From Tannerella sp. (lineage in GTDB: Bacteria; Bacteroidota; Bacteroidia; Bacteroidales; Tannerellaceae): a DNA stretch of 44,157 nucleotides. This document shows positions 26,194 through 35,153 of the stretch, in pieces. Position numbers and translations under genes: made by a program. The notes under the pieces were generated by a model. The model did no database searches and had not been told where the DNA came from. It saw only the letters and a list, made by a program, of their open reading frames with translations. Each line of letters begins with the position of its first letter. The first letter of the stretch is position 1. The DNA is taken from assembly GCA_031272455.1 (NCBI GenBank), contig JAISTS010000120.1, positions 1 through 44,157 on the forward strand, given 5' to 3'.

Positions 26194-26510
26194 GTCAAGG
26201 CTCTATCATTTGGGTTGATTTTGAGCCGCAAGTCGGCTTTGAACAGCGAGGTCGGCGTCCGGCTTTGGTAGTCAGCAACGACAGCTTCAACCGTATGTCT
26301 AAGTTGGCTGTTGTTTGTCCCATCACTAATCGAGATAAACATCATCCTTTCCATGTACGATTGAATTCGGTCAAGACAAGTGGAGTTATTCTATGCGATC
26401 AGGTCAGAACCATGGATATTGTTGCCCGAAACTACGAATATATTGAGACTGCGCCTGATGATATTCTTTTTGAAGTTACTGATATCATCAACAGTTTTAT
26501 TGAGATATAG
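26187..26510 (+). CDS. MazF/PemK family endoribonuclease toxin
   Basis: The 107-residue protein is a MazF/PemK-type mRNA interferase. It begins GSIIWVDFEPQVGFEQRGRR (residues 5-24), with the strand-loop region of the active site, and then PALVVSNDSFNRM and LAVVCPITNR, all well-known family motifs. A later CDQVRTMD block contains the conserved catalytic-region Arg and Asp. Such toxins cut mRNA at short sequences and are held inactive by the paired antitoxin. It ends 4 bp before the end of porW on the other strand. Cleavage specificity cannot be inferred. Confidence 0.9.
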   Translation: MVSQGSIIWVDFEPQVGFEQRGRRPALVVSNDSFNRMSKLAVVCPITNRDKHHPFHVRLNSVKTSGVILCDQVRTMDIVARNYEYIETAPDDILFEVTDIINSFIEI

Positions 26511-26514
26511 GTTG

Positions 26515-29500
26515 TCAAGTTGTTTTCTTTGCGGCAGCTTTGCGTTGCGCTTCGCGTTCGCGGAGCTTTTCCTGCTGACGTTTTTTGTTGTCGCGTTCTT
26601 TTTGTTTGCGTTCCTTTTCTTTTTGTTGCTGTAGAGCTTTGCGCTCTTTTTCTTTCTGTTTCTGAAGGGCTTTACGCTCTTTTGCCTGCTGTTTTTTGAG
26701 CGCATCAGCATCTTTACGCTGCTGCTCTTTGGCTTTCTTCTCATCGGCAAGGCGTTGAGCTGTAGCCTCATCTTCGAGACGACGACGTTCAAGCAGCTGG
26801 TCGAGTGTGATTTCCGCGGGACGTTGAAGTATGACTGTATCTTCTTCCACAATTAAGCTGTCGGACACTATTTCGTCGGCGATTTCAGGCAATATCTCGT
26901 CCGGCTCAACCGCCTGATTTACAACCACGGAGTCGAGTTCTACCTGCTCTATCACCGCAGTGTCGGCTGTAGCGATTGTCGGGACAGCCTCTTCTTCCTC
27001 TTCTTCGTCATCATACAGTCCGGCAGCGCGTTCGACGGATTCGTCTTCGGCAAGGGCGGCAGCTTCATCTTCGCCAACGCGGATACGCCAGCGAGCAATA
27101 AGTTCGGGCGCTTTGGCGGCATAATGCTCTGCAAAGAACGCCATATATTCTTCGAGCGTCTTGCCATGCATCAGCACGTCGAAATTATCATTGGAAATGG
27201 GAAAGAATGCAACCACACTGCCAAGCGATTCGGCATATCCGTCAGGAGCGTATGCCATTTTCAGGTATTCAATCGTCTCGTCAAGATGGTTGAAGCCACC
27301 AATAGTCAAAATGCTGATGGTACGGTAGTCTTCGATGCTGATATCGAACTGGTTAACCGTGAAACGTGCGAAGTTGAACGCAGCTACAGTGTAAAGCAGC
27401 TGATTTCTGTCAACGCTGCCTTTCTCATAAACGAGGATGATACGGTGAGGCAGTGTCAGGCTGTCAACAAACTGTCGGGCGGAGTCGTCGGCAGACAGCA
27501 TCCCGCTCTCACTCAAGCCGAAACGCATATCCCAGACCATTCCTGAGAAATTGCCCTGCATCAGCATACGTCCCTGATTTACACCTTTCAACATATCGTT
27601 GGCAAGCTCGGAAACATCGGCTGTAGGAAACTTATCTACAAGCGCTTGCAGGGCAGCTTTAAAGCCTTCCGCATCGCCCGCCTGTACATAAGTCAGCGCG
27701 TAAAGGAACATAAATTTCGGATTGAGCTTCGACAGCGGATATGTCTCCGAAAACGATTTGAAATTGCTGCGTACGGTAACCGTATCGCCCTCAAGATAAG
27801 CCGAATAGGTGGTAGCGTAAATCGAATCCTGCACGCTGTCCATCATTCGTATATTGTACTCGTAATTGGGATCGGATATAGCTATGGCATAGTCGCTTTC
27901 GGGAAATGCCTCAATCAGCTTCGCCTTATATTTCTCGCCGAGCGGATCGTCCTTATACCGCAACGCCATCAGATAGCAGTGGTAGTAGTAGTCCATCCGG
28001 TATTTATTCTCGGGAAAACGGCGTTCAAGCTCCTCGAAAGTCTCGACCGAAAGTTCCTTATTCTCAAGTTTGTCCTTGTAAATCATACCCATATTGAACA
28101 GCCCGTCGGCGATAATCACATTCGATGCTTCGACATCATCTTCCGTGAGCGGGATCTGCTGGAGATAGTATTCGCGCGACTTGGGATCGGACGAGAGCGA
28201 ATCCATCAGCAGCGCCAACGAGTCGGTCGTCTCGATAGGATTACCTTCGGCGTCAAACTGCATCTGAACACCCTCCGTTGCTCCTTCGCCATCGTCCATA
28301 ACACTCATAACCATCGTTTTGTTGCGGCGTCGCCAGTTATCTTCGTTGGCGCGTTTGCCCCATTTGCTCTGGAACTGCACTTTGCCCTGCGCAACTGTCT
28401 GTGGATTATAGAAATAGAACGAACTCTCGCCGCTGCCCACACCCGGCACAGGCGACATACCAATGCCCCCCTGCTGCATTCCGGGACGGTTCATCATATT
28501 ACCCATACCTTGCTGCTGAGCGAGATAATTCTCTTTCTCCGCCTCCTCTTTCATCCGCTTTTCTTCTTCGATATAGTCCTCTATTATCTTGTCAATCAGC
28601 GCTAAACGTTCTGCTTCGGGCATCTTGGCTATGACCTGAAGGCTGTCTTGCAGATGAACAGCTTCGACATATACAACCAACTCGTCGAGCACTGCAGAAA
28701 GACGATAAACGCGCTCATAATCAGCATTTTCTTTCTTCAATCCCGACAATGCGTCGCTGAAGCAGGGCTGCGCATTCACATAGTCGCGCTGTGTGTAATA
28801 GATATCACCGAGACGGATATTGCAAATCGCCTTGTCAAGCCCGTTCTGCGTACTTTTTTCCACTCCAAGTGCATAATTGGTGATGGCGTTGGCGGTGTCC
28901 TGACGGTTCATATAGATATTGCCGATGGCGTAATACACCTGATCAAGATAATCCTTGTTTTTGTCGCTTTTCGCCATGCGTTTCAGCATCTTAAGTATCT
29001 TTTGCGAGTCGTTGCCCGGGAACACCTCAGTCTGACGTATGCGGGCGGCAAATTCGAGTTCGTAAGGCGGGTTCGAGGCTGCCACTTTACGGAAGATGGC
29101 GTAGGCGGCTGCACGGTCGCCCGTCTCGGCATAAATCTGTCCGAGCAGATAGCGCATACGGCTTTTCTGGCGTTTGTTTTTTTCCGTTTTGATAGCCTTG
29201 AGCAGATAGGGGATGGCAGCTTGCAAACTGTCGCTTTTTATCAGTAAGTCAGCATAATAGCGGTCGTAATCTTTCTGTCCGCTTTCAGGAAAACCATTCT
29301 CAGCCAGATTGTCGAATATCGAGCCGGCTTCAAACAGCCAGTCCATCTCGGCATAGCATCGCGCCTGCCATATTCTCGCCTCGGCAACCATCTCAGGATC
29401 AGTGGAATAATGACGTGTGATATACGAAAATGTCGCCGACGCCTGAAGGAAATCGGCATTGTAGAACTGCGCCTGCGCGACAAGCATCCAACAGTGCTTC

Positions 29501-29916
29501 AAAAACGGGTTGTACTCCTCTATCGACTGCAGGGCAAGCTGCTTGGGATCGCTTTTCCAGTTGGCTTTGCGGGCGGGTTTTTGCTGGATGGAATGGCGTT
29601 TGATGGCTTTGTTGCCCTTCTCAATGGCGCGGTCAAACTGTCCGCCGGTGTCTTTTTTGTCTTTCGGCTGGGCGCTGACGGGATACATCAAAATGCGCTC
29701 GGTATAATTCTCCTTATAGCCCTTGTTCATCGCTTCGAGCGACTCGTCAAACGAGGTCTTGCCGTTGAAATACGTGTTGTAACGTGCATTTATGGCATGA
29801 TAACGCCTGCTCACAGCCGTATTCTTTTTCAGGCTGCAAGCCACAGGCAACGCCATCAACGCCGCCAATGCCAACGTCAAACATAGTGTTTTTTTCACCG
29901 ACAAATTATTTATCAC
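26515..29916 (-). CDS. porW: Type IX secretion system lipoprotein PorW/SprE, TPR protein
   Basis: PorW/SprE is a periplasmic TPR lipoprotein required for the T9SS. It is thought to bridge the inner-membrane motor parts and the outer-membrane translocon (recalled). The 1133-residue protein has a lipoprotein signal (ALPVACSLKK, Cys27), then the family start RRYHAINARYNTYFNGK, tandem TPR-like helices (about 130-470) and the diagnostic block FYFYNPQTVAQGKVQFQSKW with KRANEDNWRRRNK (about 500-540). The last part holds an acidic run (DDEEEEEEAV) and then an Arg/Lys/Glu/Gln-rich coiled coil of about 90 residues ending AAAKKTT. The lemA gene lies 64 bp upstream in the same direction, so cotranscription is possible. 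Confidence 0.8.
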   Translation of the reverse strand: MINNLSVKKTLCLTLALAALMALPVACSLKKNTAVSRRYHAINARYNTYFNGKTSFDESLEAMNKGYKENYTERILMYPVSAQPKDKKDTGGQFDRAIEKGNKAIKRHSIQQKPARKANWKSDPKQLALQSIEEYNPFLKHCWMLVAQAQFYNADFLQASATFSYITRHYSTDPEMVAEARIWQARCYAEMDWLFEAGSIFDNLAENGFPESGQKDYDRYYADLLIKSDSLQAAIPYLLKAIKTEKNKRQKSRMRYLLGQIYAETGDRAAAYAIFRKVAASNPPYELEFAARIRQTEVFPGNDSQKILKMLKRMAKSDKNKDYLDQVYYAIGNIYMNRQDTANAITNYALGVEKSTQNGLDKAICNIRLGDIYYTQRDYVNAQPCFSDALSGLKKENADYERVYRLSAVLDELVVYVEAVHLQDSLQVIAKMPEAERLALIDKIIEDYIEEEKRMKEEAEKENYLAQQQGMGNMMNRPGMQQGGIGMSPVPGVGSGESSFYFYNPQTVAQGKVQFQSKWGKRANEDNWRRRNKTMVMSVMDDGEGATEGVQMQFDAEGNPIETTDSLALLMDSLSSDPKSREYYLQQIPLTEDDVEASNVIIADGLFNMGMIYKDKLENKELSVETFEELERRFPENKYRMDYYYHCYLMALRYKDDPLGEKYKAKLIEAFPESDYAIAISDPNYEYNIRMMDSVQDSIYATTYSAYLEGDTVTVRSNFKSFSETYPLSKLNPKFMFLYALTYVQAGDAEGFKAALQALVDKFPTADVSELANDMLKGVNQGRMLMQGNFSGMVWDMRFGLSESGMLSADDSARQFVDSLTLPHRIILVYEKGSVDRNQLLYTVAAFNFARFTVNQFDISIEDYRTISILTIGGFNHLDETIEYLKMAYAPDGYAESLGSVVAFFPISNDNFDVLMHGKTLEEYMAFFAEHYAAKAPELIARWRIRVGEDEAAALAEDESVERAAGLYDDEEEEEEAVPTIATADTAVIEQVELDSVVVNQAVEPDEILPEIADEIVSDSLIVEEDTVILQRPAEITLDQLLERRRLEDEATAQRLADEKKAKEQQRKDADALKKQQAKERKALQKQKEKERKALQQQKEKERKQKERDNKKRQQEKLREREAQRKAAAKKTT
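26586..26684 (-). repeat. Tandem repeats of about 33 bp inside porW (coding)
   Basis: Three in-frame copies of about 33 bp code for KERKALQKQKE, KERKALQQQKE and a diverged KERKQKERDNK. They form part of the basic coiled-coil tail of PorW. Boundaries are approximate; they follow the repeat of the coding pattern. Confidence 0.6.
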
Positions 29917-29980
29917 CTATATATAACTGCAAATCAGGTGAAATATTGTAAGCGTCGGGCGTGGCATCAGGCTGTATTTA

Positions 29981-30646
29981 TCAGAAAAATTTCTTTCGTG
30001 CCTCTTCCTTGATGACTTTCGACGCCGTGAACGGGATGCGGGTGGTATAGCCTGCGCGTGCGGCAACAATCATTTTGGTAGGCCAGTCGAAGATACTCTG
30101 ATTCCATCGCATAACGGAATCGTTATACACCTCGCGGGCTGCCGTAATCTCTTTTTGCAGGTAACTGTTTTGCTGCATCGCATCGGCTAATGCCGCATGC
30201 GCCTTCAATTCGGGATAGGCTTCGACCGTCATATTAAACCGCGCAGAGACGGCATCAATCTGGTTGGAAAATTCACTGCGGGCTTCGTCGGTCAGCTGTC
30301 GTCCGCTTCGCAAAGCCGTGATCGACTTCATCACGTCTTTATCCAAATCAATCGCCTTCTCGACTATTCCTGCTGCATTTTGGAGCACTATCACGCGCTG
30401 TTCGAGATAGTTGTCGATCTGCGATGCGTCGTGCTGGATTTTTTGCTGCAACTGTTGCAGAAAGTTTTTCGCATTGATTTTCATAAACATAAAAATCAGT
30501 CCGGGCAAAATTCCCAGCACCCAAAGCATTATCTCAAACAGCGTAGAGCCGAAACCGACCTTTGCCGGCAGTGGCTTTTCTATCACTCCTACGTCGCGAC
30601 CTTCATCGTTATGGACGGGATTCATTTCGTCTAATTCGTTTGCCAT
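29981..30646 (-). CDS. LemA family protein
   Basis: This is a 221-residue protein with one membrane segment (LFEIMLWVLGILPGLIFMFM, about 36-55) after an acidic N-terminus and a long helical, mostly cytosolic or periplasmic coiled-coil domain. It resembles the LemA family: repeated helices with the order QLQQKIQHDASQIDNYLEQR and SEFSNQIDAVSARFNMTVEA then YPELKAHAAL, a classic LemA block. Function in bacteria is poorly known. It follows DUF3137 by 24 bp, a recurrent LemA/DUF3137 pairing, and may share a transcript with porW downstream. The family match is good, the role is not established. Confidence 0.85.
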   Translation of the reverse strand: MANELDEMNPVHNDEGRDVGVIEKPLPAKVGFGSTLFEIMLWVLGILPGLIFMFMKINAKNFLQQLQQKIQHDASQIDNYLEQRVIVLQNAAGIVEKAIDLDKDVMKSITALRSGRQLTDEARSEFSNQIDAVSARFNMTVEAYPELKAHAALADAMQQNSYLQKEITAAREVYNDSVMRWNQSIFDWPTKMIVAARAGYTTRIPFTASKVIKEEARKKFF

Positions 30647-30670
30647 AATTTTGTGTTATTTATTTGTTAA

Positions 30671-32341
30671 TTATTGAGTTAATAAATCATTCATTGTTAT
30701 ATATAAATTCCCGCTTCCCTGTACCGAAATGTACTTGTCCCAACCAACATTCACGTTGTGATACTTGCCATCGCCGCCATGAACCGTTACAGAAGTGCAC
30801 TTTTTTTCAATGCGATAGCCATAAGCTGTTACGGCAACATTGTCGCTCTCGCCGTCGGAACGCTCATGCCTTGTTTTAAGAATATTTCGTGTAACAGACT
30901 GTGGATGAATGAATTTGCTTGCCTCGCGATTTGCCGCACGCTCGTGTTCAAAACATGAAACGATGGAATCGTAAACATCTTTGTATATAAACTCGTGCGG
31001 CTTGTGGCTCTGATAAAGCGGAATAGCCAGCAAAGGAGCAAAAGCGAAATAAACCGAACGAAAAAACAGCAGGTTAAACTCCACAAATTTGCGGCGAATT
31101 TCAGCAACATCATAATGATAATACATTTTGGGGTCGCACGTAATATCCAGACTGTTAATATGTTCCGGACGGATTGTGTTAAGCATGCAAGTTTTTTCAA
31201 AATCAAAATCATCCCCAAACCCAACAGTTTTATCTTTGATAAGGTTGACTATTTCTCGCTGAGCCACAGGGGTAAAGAGCAATCGAAACTCCACCTCATT
31301 GTTGCGATTCAAAGCCCCGAAAAGCGATTCAAATTCGCCATTGCCCATCAAAGTAAAATTCTCGCCCTGCGTAACCGTTTTTTCCATTTTTTTCTCAATT
31401 CGTTTGGTTTCGCGCTTTACAAATCGCCGTATCTCTCTGTCTGTCATTTTGTTAGTTTTCGACGGTTTGCGTTTAAAGACGAGATTGGGAGCCGCCTCGT
31501 TGCCGTAAATGATGTAAGTAGTTTCGTAGTATTCTGGAAATGGTGCTGTTACTTTGGCAGACAGCGTTTCCGAAACGCGACGCGACGAGCGTTTGCCTTC
31601 GCTGTTGATGTAATACTCTGTCCAATAGATAGTTTTATAACCATAATATGTCATTTCACCCATATAATGATTCAGCGTTTTGAAGATGCAAAACGGGTTG
31701 CCTTTGATTTCCCCACTTTTCACAAAAAGCGTAGATTGGTTTATATCAAAATTATCGCCGAGCTTATATTTTTGCTGCAAATAATCAAAACGTTTGCTGT
31801 CGAAACAGTCGTCAAAATCAATCAGAGGATAGGTTTCTTCCATCAAACGGGCGGGTATGTGTCGAGTAAACAACGCATTAAGCGGCGCCACTTGCGACCA
31901 CGCCTCTTCGGTCAACTTTTTCTTGTTTTCGTTCAACTCTGCCAACACCTCAGTAAGCGACGTCATTCTGGGCTTCAATTTGCTGTCTATCAGATATAAA
32001 GCGACAATAATCACAGCCATCGCCAACAGCAGCACGATAACCATAATGTGTATGGAATCCGGATCACGGAATTTGATGAGAAAGAAAGCTGAAACGCAGA
32101 CTGTCAAAATGATAAGAAAAATCAGCCAGCCGCGCATTGTTTTGTTTGTGCGCAAGGAAGAGTCGTTTGAATCAATTTTTGTTTGCGTTTCGTTAATCTG
32201 CTCGACGGTAGCGCGGTTTGCCATTTCGTCAATCCCGCTTTCAGCGACAAGAACTTCCCAATGCGACTTCACATTCTTTTCGTGCAAAGCCCCATATCTG
32301 TTCTTATACTCCGCAAGCGGCTGATATTCTGAAAATTGCAT
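30671..32341 (-). CDS. DUF3137 domain-containing membrane protein
   Basis: The 556-residue protein has two close membrane segments (residues about 69-86 and 94-112: GWLIFLIILTVCVSAFFLIK and HIMVIVLLLAMAVIIVALYL) after a short cytosolic N-terminus. The rest is a large soluble domain with FYxx-type beta structure (GEMTYYGYKTIYWTEYY), similar to DUF3137 proteins that pair with LemA. No enzymatic motif is seen. It is the first gene of a minus-strand unit with a consensus promoter at 32368-32398. Function unknown. Confidence 0.8.
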   Translation of the reverse strand: MQFSEYQPLAEYKNRYGALHEKNVKSHWEVLVAESGIDEMANRATVEQINETQTKIDSNDSSLRTNKTMRGWLIFLIILTVCVSAFFLIKFRDPDSIHIMVIVLLLAMAVIIVALYLIDSKLKPRMTSLTEVLAELNENKKKLTEEAWSQVAPLNALFTRHIPARLMEETYPLIDFDDCFDSKRFDYLQQKYKLGDNFDINQSTLFVKSGEIKGNPFCIFKTLNHYMGEMTYYGYKTIYWTEYYINSEGKRSSRRVSETLSAKVTAPFPEYYETTYIIYGNEAAPNLVFKRKPSKTNKMTDREIRRFVKRETKRIEKKMEKTVTQGENFTLMGNGEFESLFGALNRNNEVEFRLLFTPVAQREIVNLIKDKTVGFGDDFDFEKTCMLNTIRPEHINSLDITCDPKMYYHYDVAEIRRKFVEFNLLFFRSVYFAFAPLLAIPLYQSHKPHEFIYKDVYDSIVSCFEHERAANREASKFIHPQSVTRNILKTRHERSDGESDNVAVTAYGYRIEKKCTSVTVHGGDGKYHNVNVGWDKYISVQGSGNLYITMNDLLTQ

Positions 32342-32367
32342 ATCACTAAAATCAGTTATTACTCTGA

Positions 32368-32398
32368 CAAAGGTACGGAGAAATTTGCGAAATGCAAA
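32368..32398 (-). promoter_or_regulatory. Promoter for the DUF3137-lemA unit (Bacteroidetes type)
   Basis: On the minus strand TTTG (complement of 32395-32398) and TACCTTTG (complement of 32368-32375) are 19 bp apart. The start codon lies about 27 bp downstream of the -7 element. Confidence 0.7.
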
Positions 32399-32445
32399 AA
32401 ACGTTACTAATTTGCTGCGGATCCGAACGCATTGTAATCAAACCA

Positions 32446-32694
32446 CTATATTCTCCTATGCGAAATAACTCTATAATTGTCAGCTGCTATTTCCATTACA
32501 TAGCGTGCTAATATTTCAAACTTGGTTTCCATCGGCTGACCAAATGGGTCATAGGTTGATTTATAATGACCTCCCACATACTCAATGCGAATAATACCGG
32601 ATTTATATGTTATGGAGTTTATTTTATAATCAGTAATGTCGTCGTTGTTATTTAATCCAAGTGGCGTTTTGTCGAAGTTATATAATAATATGTC
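32446..32694 (-). pseudogene. Orphan C-terminal reading frame, possible gene remnant
   Basis: An 82-codon minus-strand frame lies open between TGA (complement of 32695-32697) and TAG (complement of 32446-32448). Its translation, with NFDKTPLGLNNNDDITDYKI, YKSGIIRIEYVGGHYKSTYD and TKFEILARYVMEIAADNYRV, reads like a real protein end, with sensible mixed beta/alpha composition. It has no good start: the first ATG leaves only about 29 codons, and an in-frame stop precedes the frame. I therefore take it as the remaining 3' end of a lost gene, though an unusual start or a frameshift upstream is possible. I cannot name the family. The rest of the gap 32342-32837 holds the DUF3137 promoter and, at 32695-32837, AT-rich sequence with no feature I can support. 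Confidence 0.38.
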
Positions 32695-32837
32695 TCATAA
32701 TGAGCAATTTATCGCAAAATAAGCACGAAAAATCGCCCAATTACAGCGTCAAATGTACGAATTGTTTTTGAATTGGCAACAAAAATAGGATTATTTTTTA
32801 CGACCGAAAGGAACGGTAAGACTTCGCTTTTTTCCCT

Positions 32838-35153
32838 TTACCTGACGACTGCAATCCGCGCCACGACGCTTTCACGGGCGTTTGGTGTTGCGGCGATGAC
32901 TAAGTAAATGCCTGTTGCTACGCGGTTTCCGCGGCTGTTGCGGCAGTTCCATGCCATTTGACCGCCGGCGGATTTGCCCTGATAGAGCAGGTTGCCGTTG
33001 AGGTCGGTGATTTTCACATTTGAATTGTTCATCAGTCCGGTGATGATGACTTGCCCGTCGTAGTCGGGACGGACGGGGTTTGGATAGGCGTAAACGTCTG
33101 AATAGCTTTCGCTTGGCTCGGTTGCTTCGCTGGTGTATGAAATCAGTCCCTTGTCGGTGCCGATAAAGACTTCGCCTGTCCGTTGGTTCACCGCAATGCT
33201 CTGGATATTATTTGAATACAGTGGCGAATTGTCGGTCGTGAACTGGTGGATTGTCTCCATCCCGTCGGCGCTGACGAGGAAGATACCCGAACCGGTCGTA
33301 CCTATCCATTTGCGATTGCCGCCGTCAACGGCTATTGCATTGATTTGCTCGCCGTTAAGGAAATAATAATTCTCGCCGTCGTCGTTTGTCCTGACAATCC
33401 GGTTGCAGTACAGGTTATCGGGCTTGTCGATAGCATTAGCGGGCGAGGTGCAGTAAATCGGACCTTTATCCGTACCGATCCATATCTCGCCGTTCAAATC
33501 TTCTGTTATACAATAATATACACTGGCTTCGATTGCCGTCCCTGTGCCTGATTTGAAGGATGTGAAAAAGTTGGAAACGTCGTCGGAATTGTCTGTGGGC
33601 GTCTCGCGGTCGTCGAAAACGAGTATTCCGGAGCGGTCTTTGCTTCGTGCCACGTTAACCCATTTATGCCCTTTTTTTGTGATTAAAATCTTGTCCACAA
33701 GATAGGCGGAAGTTCCTGCTCCTGAATATTTTAGCGCTTGCCAGTTGCCATCTGCCGTACGGACGACAATCCCGTTTTCGACCTCGCAGTTTGTCATCCA
33801 CAGATTGCCGTTGCTGTCGAAAGTAACGCTGCCGATGCGGTTGTAGTTTTTGTTGCCTGCGATAGCGCTCTGAATGGGGCTGTTGGTGTGGTTGTATAGC
33901 TGAACGTATTGATAATCATTTATTTCCAGCAGTCCTTCGCCGTAGGTTGAGATGAAAAGATGCGTCTCGTCGTTCGGGTCAACAGCCACTCCGGTATAGT
34001 CTCGGCAGGTGTAGCCAACTTGCTTATTCACAGCGTCTTCGTCGAGATTTGTCCATTCGCCGTTCTCATACGTCATCAGTGTTCCGGCGTTCCAAAAGCG
34101 GTCTGTCCACCGTCCGCCGCCCGCGACAAGCAGTTTGTCGCCGTGCATCGTCATAAATGCCGCCAGATTGCGTTTCGGACCTGCCGGATTAAGCTCCGTA
34201 ACCGTCGTTTCGTATTTGCCTGACGAGATCTGCCTTATTCCCGTCAGACCGTTCAAACCGCCTGCTATCCAGTAAGTTCCGTCGTTTTTCAGACTTGACA
34301 CGCCGTTCACCGTGCCCAGATTTACCGTTTCGCGTGCGGAAAGCGAGCTAAATACGTACATCGTTGATGATGAGTTGATTATAAGGCGGTCGGTTTGCAT
34401 TTTCATCTTTTGCAGTCCGGACTGTTTCAGCAGCGATTTCACACTGCTGCCCGAGTCGATATAATACACCCCGACGCCATCAACGCGCAGACAGATAACA
34501 TTCTGAAACACACAGATATTGCGCACTTTGGCAGCATCAAATTCTTCGGTCTGCAATGGCATCTCTTTCCAATTGTGAATATCGAGCAAATTGTCTGATA
34601 ATGAGCCGGTAAGAATGTCATTATCTGTCGCGGCATAAATTGTCCCGTCTTTGACGCAGCAATCATAAGCCGCGCAGTCGAGTTTATAGGTTTCCGAGAT
34701 TTCCTTTTTCGCAAGCGAGACCGCCATCACCCCGAAAGCCGTTGATATATAGGCGGTTTCGTTGTCGAATGAGATATTGTTGATTGTTTTGTCAGGAATA
34801 TTGGTCGTATTTTTCAGGAAAGGCAAGTTGTAAATGCCATTCTCGCTCAGCAGGTCGATATTGCCGTTTCCGTAAACTATAACTAAAGTCTTTGTGCCTG
34901 AATGATAGTCAATTAAGCTGATATCCGAATCGCTCATACCGTTTTGTTTCGTATGGACGGTTACGCTGTTATCATCCTTGCCATAGCTGTACAAAGTGCC
35001 GTCAGCAAGCGCATAGACGCGATTTGGCGCTTCGGCAACCTGTTTTGTGTCGTAGGTGGCGGGGTAGAGCGTCCACTCGCCAACGCGCTGCGCCGTAATT
35101 GTTTGCGATAAAAGCAGGACGACGGCTATTATTAATTTAAAACGTTCTGTCAT
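32838..35153 (-). CDS. porZ: Type IX secretion system protein PorZ (beta-propeller with CTD)
   Basis: PorZ is a surface-exposed part of the T9SS attachment complex (PorU, PorV, PorQ, PorZ) and is thought to bind anionic LPS and pass it to the sortase PorU (recalled). The 771-residue length is close to the P. gingivalis protein. A signal peptide (residues 1-21, ending in TITAQ) is followed by RVGEWTLYPATYDTKQVAEA. Two blocks of propeller-like repeats come next (GNLWMTNCEVENG, GEIWIGTDKGPIYC, NRKWIGTTGSGIFLV, GEVFIGTDKGLISY). The end is a T9SS CTD (VYAYPNPVRPDYDGQVIITG to VATGIYLVI). Its start overlaps the rdgB stop by 4 bp, and it is the last gene of the leuS'-yitT-rdgB series. The repeats plus CTD could fit another propeller substrate, but start sequence and size favour PorZ. 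Confidence 0.82.
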   Translation of the reverse strand: MTERFKLIIAVVLLLSQTITAQRVGEWTLYPATYDTKQVAEAPNRVYALADGTLYSYGKDDNSVTVHTKQNGMSDSDISLIDYHSGTKTLVIVYGNGNIDLLSENGIYNLPFLKNTTNIPDKTINNISFDNETAYISTAFGVMAVSLAKKEISETYKLDCAAYDCCVKDGTIYAATDNDILTGSLSDNLLDIHNWKEMPLQTEEFDAAKVRNICVFQNVICLRVDGVGVYYIDSGSSVKSLLKQSGLQKMKMQTDRLIINSSSTMYVFSSLSARETVNLGTVNGVSSLKNDGTYWIAGGLNGLTGIRQISSGKYETTVTELNPAGPKRNLAAFMTMHGDKLLVAGGGRWTDRFWNAGTLMTYENGEWTNLDEDAVNKQVGYTCRDYTGVAVDPNDETHLFISTYGEGLLEINDYQYVQLYNHTNSPIQSAIAGNKNYNRIGSVTFDSNGNLWMTNCEVENGIVVRTADGNWQALKYSGAGTSAYLVDKILITKKGHKWVNVARSKDRSGILVFDDRETPTDNSDDVSNFFTSFKSGTGTAIEASVYYCITEDLNGEIWIGTDKGPIYCTSPANAIDKPDNLYCNRIVRTNDDGENYYFLNGEQINAIAVDGGNRKWIGTTGSGIFLVSADGMETIHQFTTDNSPLYSNNIQSIAVNQRTGEVFIGTDKGLISYTSEATEPSESYSDVYAYPNPVRPDYDGQVIITGLMNNSNVKITDLNGNLLYQGKSAGGQMAWNCRNSRGNRVATGIYLVIAATPNARESVVARIAVVR

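Noticed and set aside
26586-26684. Tandem repeats as a mobile or CRISPR-like element
   Set aside because: They are in-frame, contiguous without spacers and code for the basic coiled coil of PorW.
27646-28605. Open frame of 319 codons on the plus strand opposite porW
   Set aside because: porW is supported by its diagnostic blocks; the reverse frame has none.
30995-31999. Open frame of 334 codons on the plus strand opposite the DUF3137 gene
   Set aside because: No family motif, composition typical of an antisense shadow, and the minus-strand gene has membrane segments, a promoter and a LemA partner.
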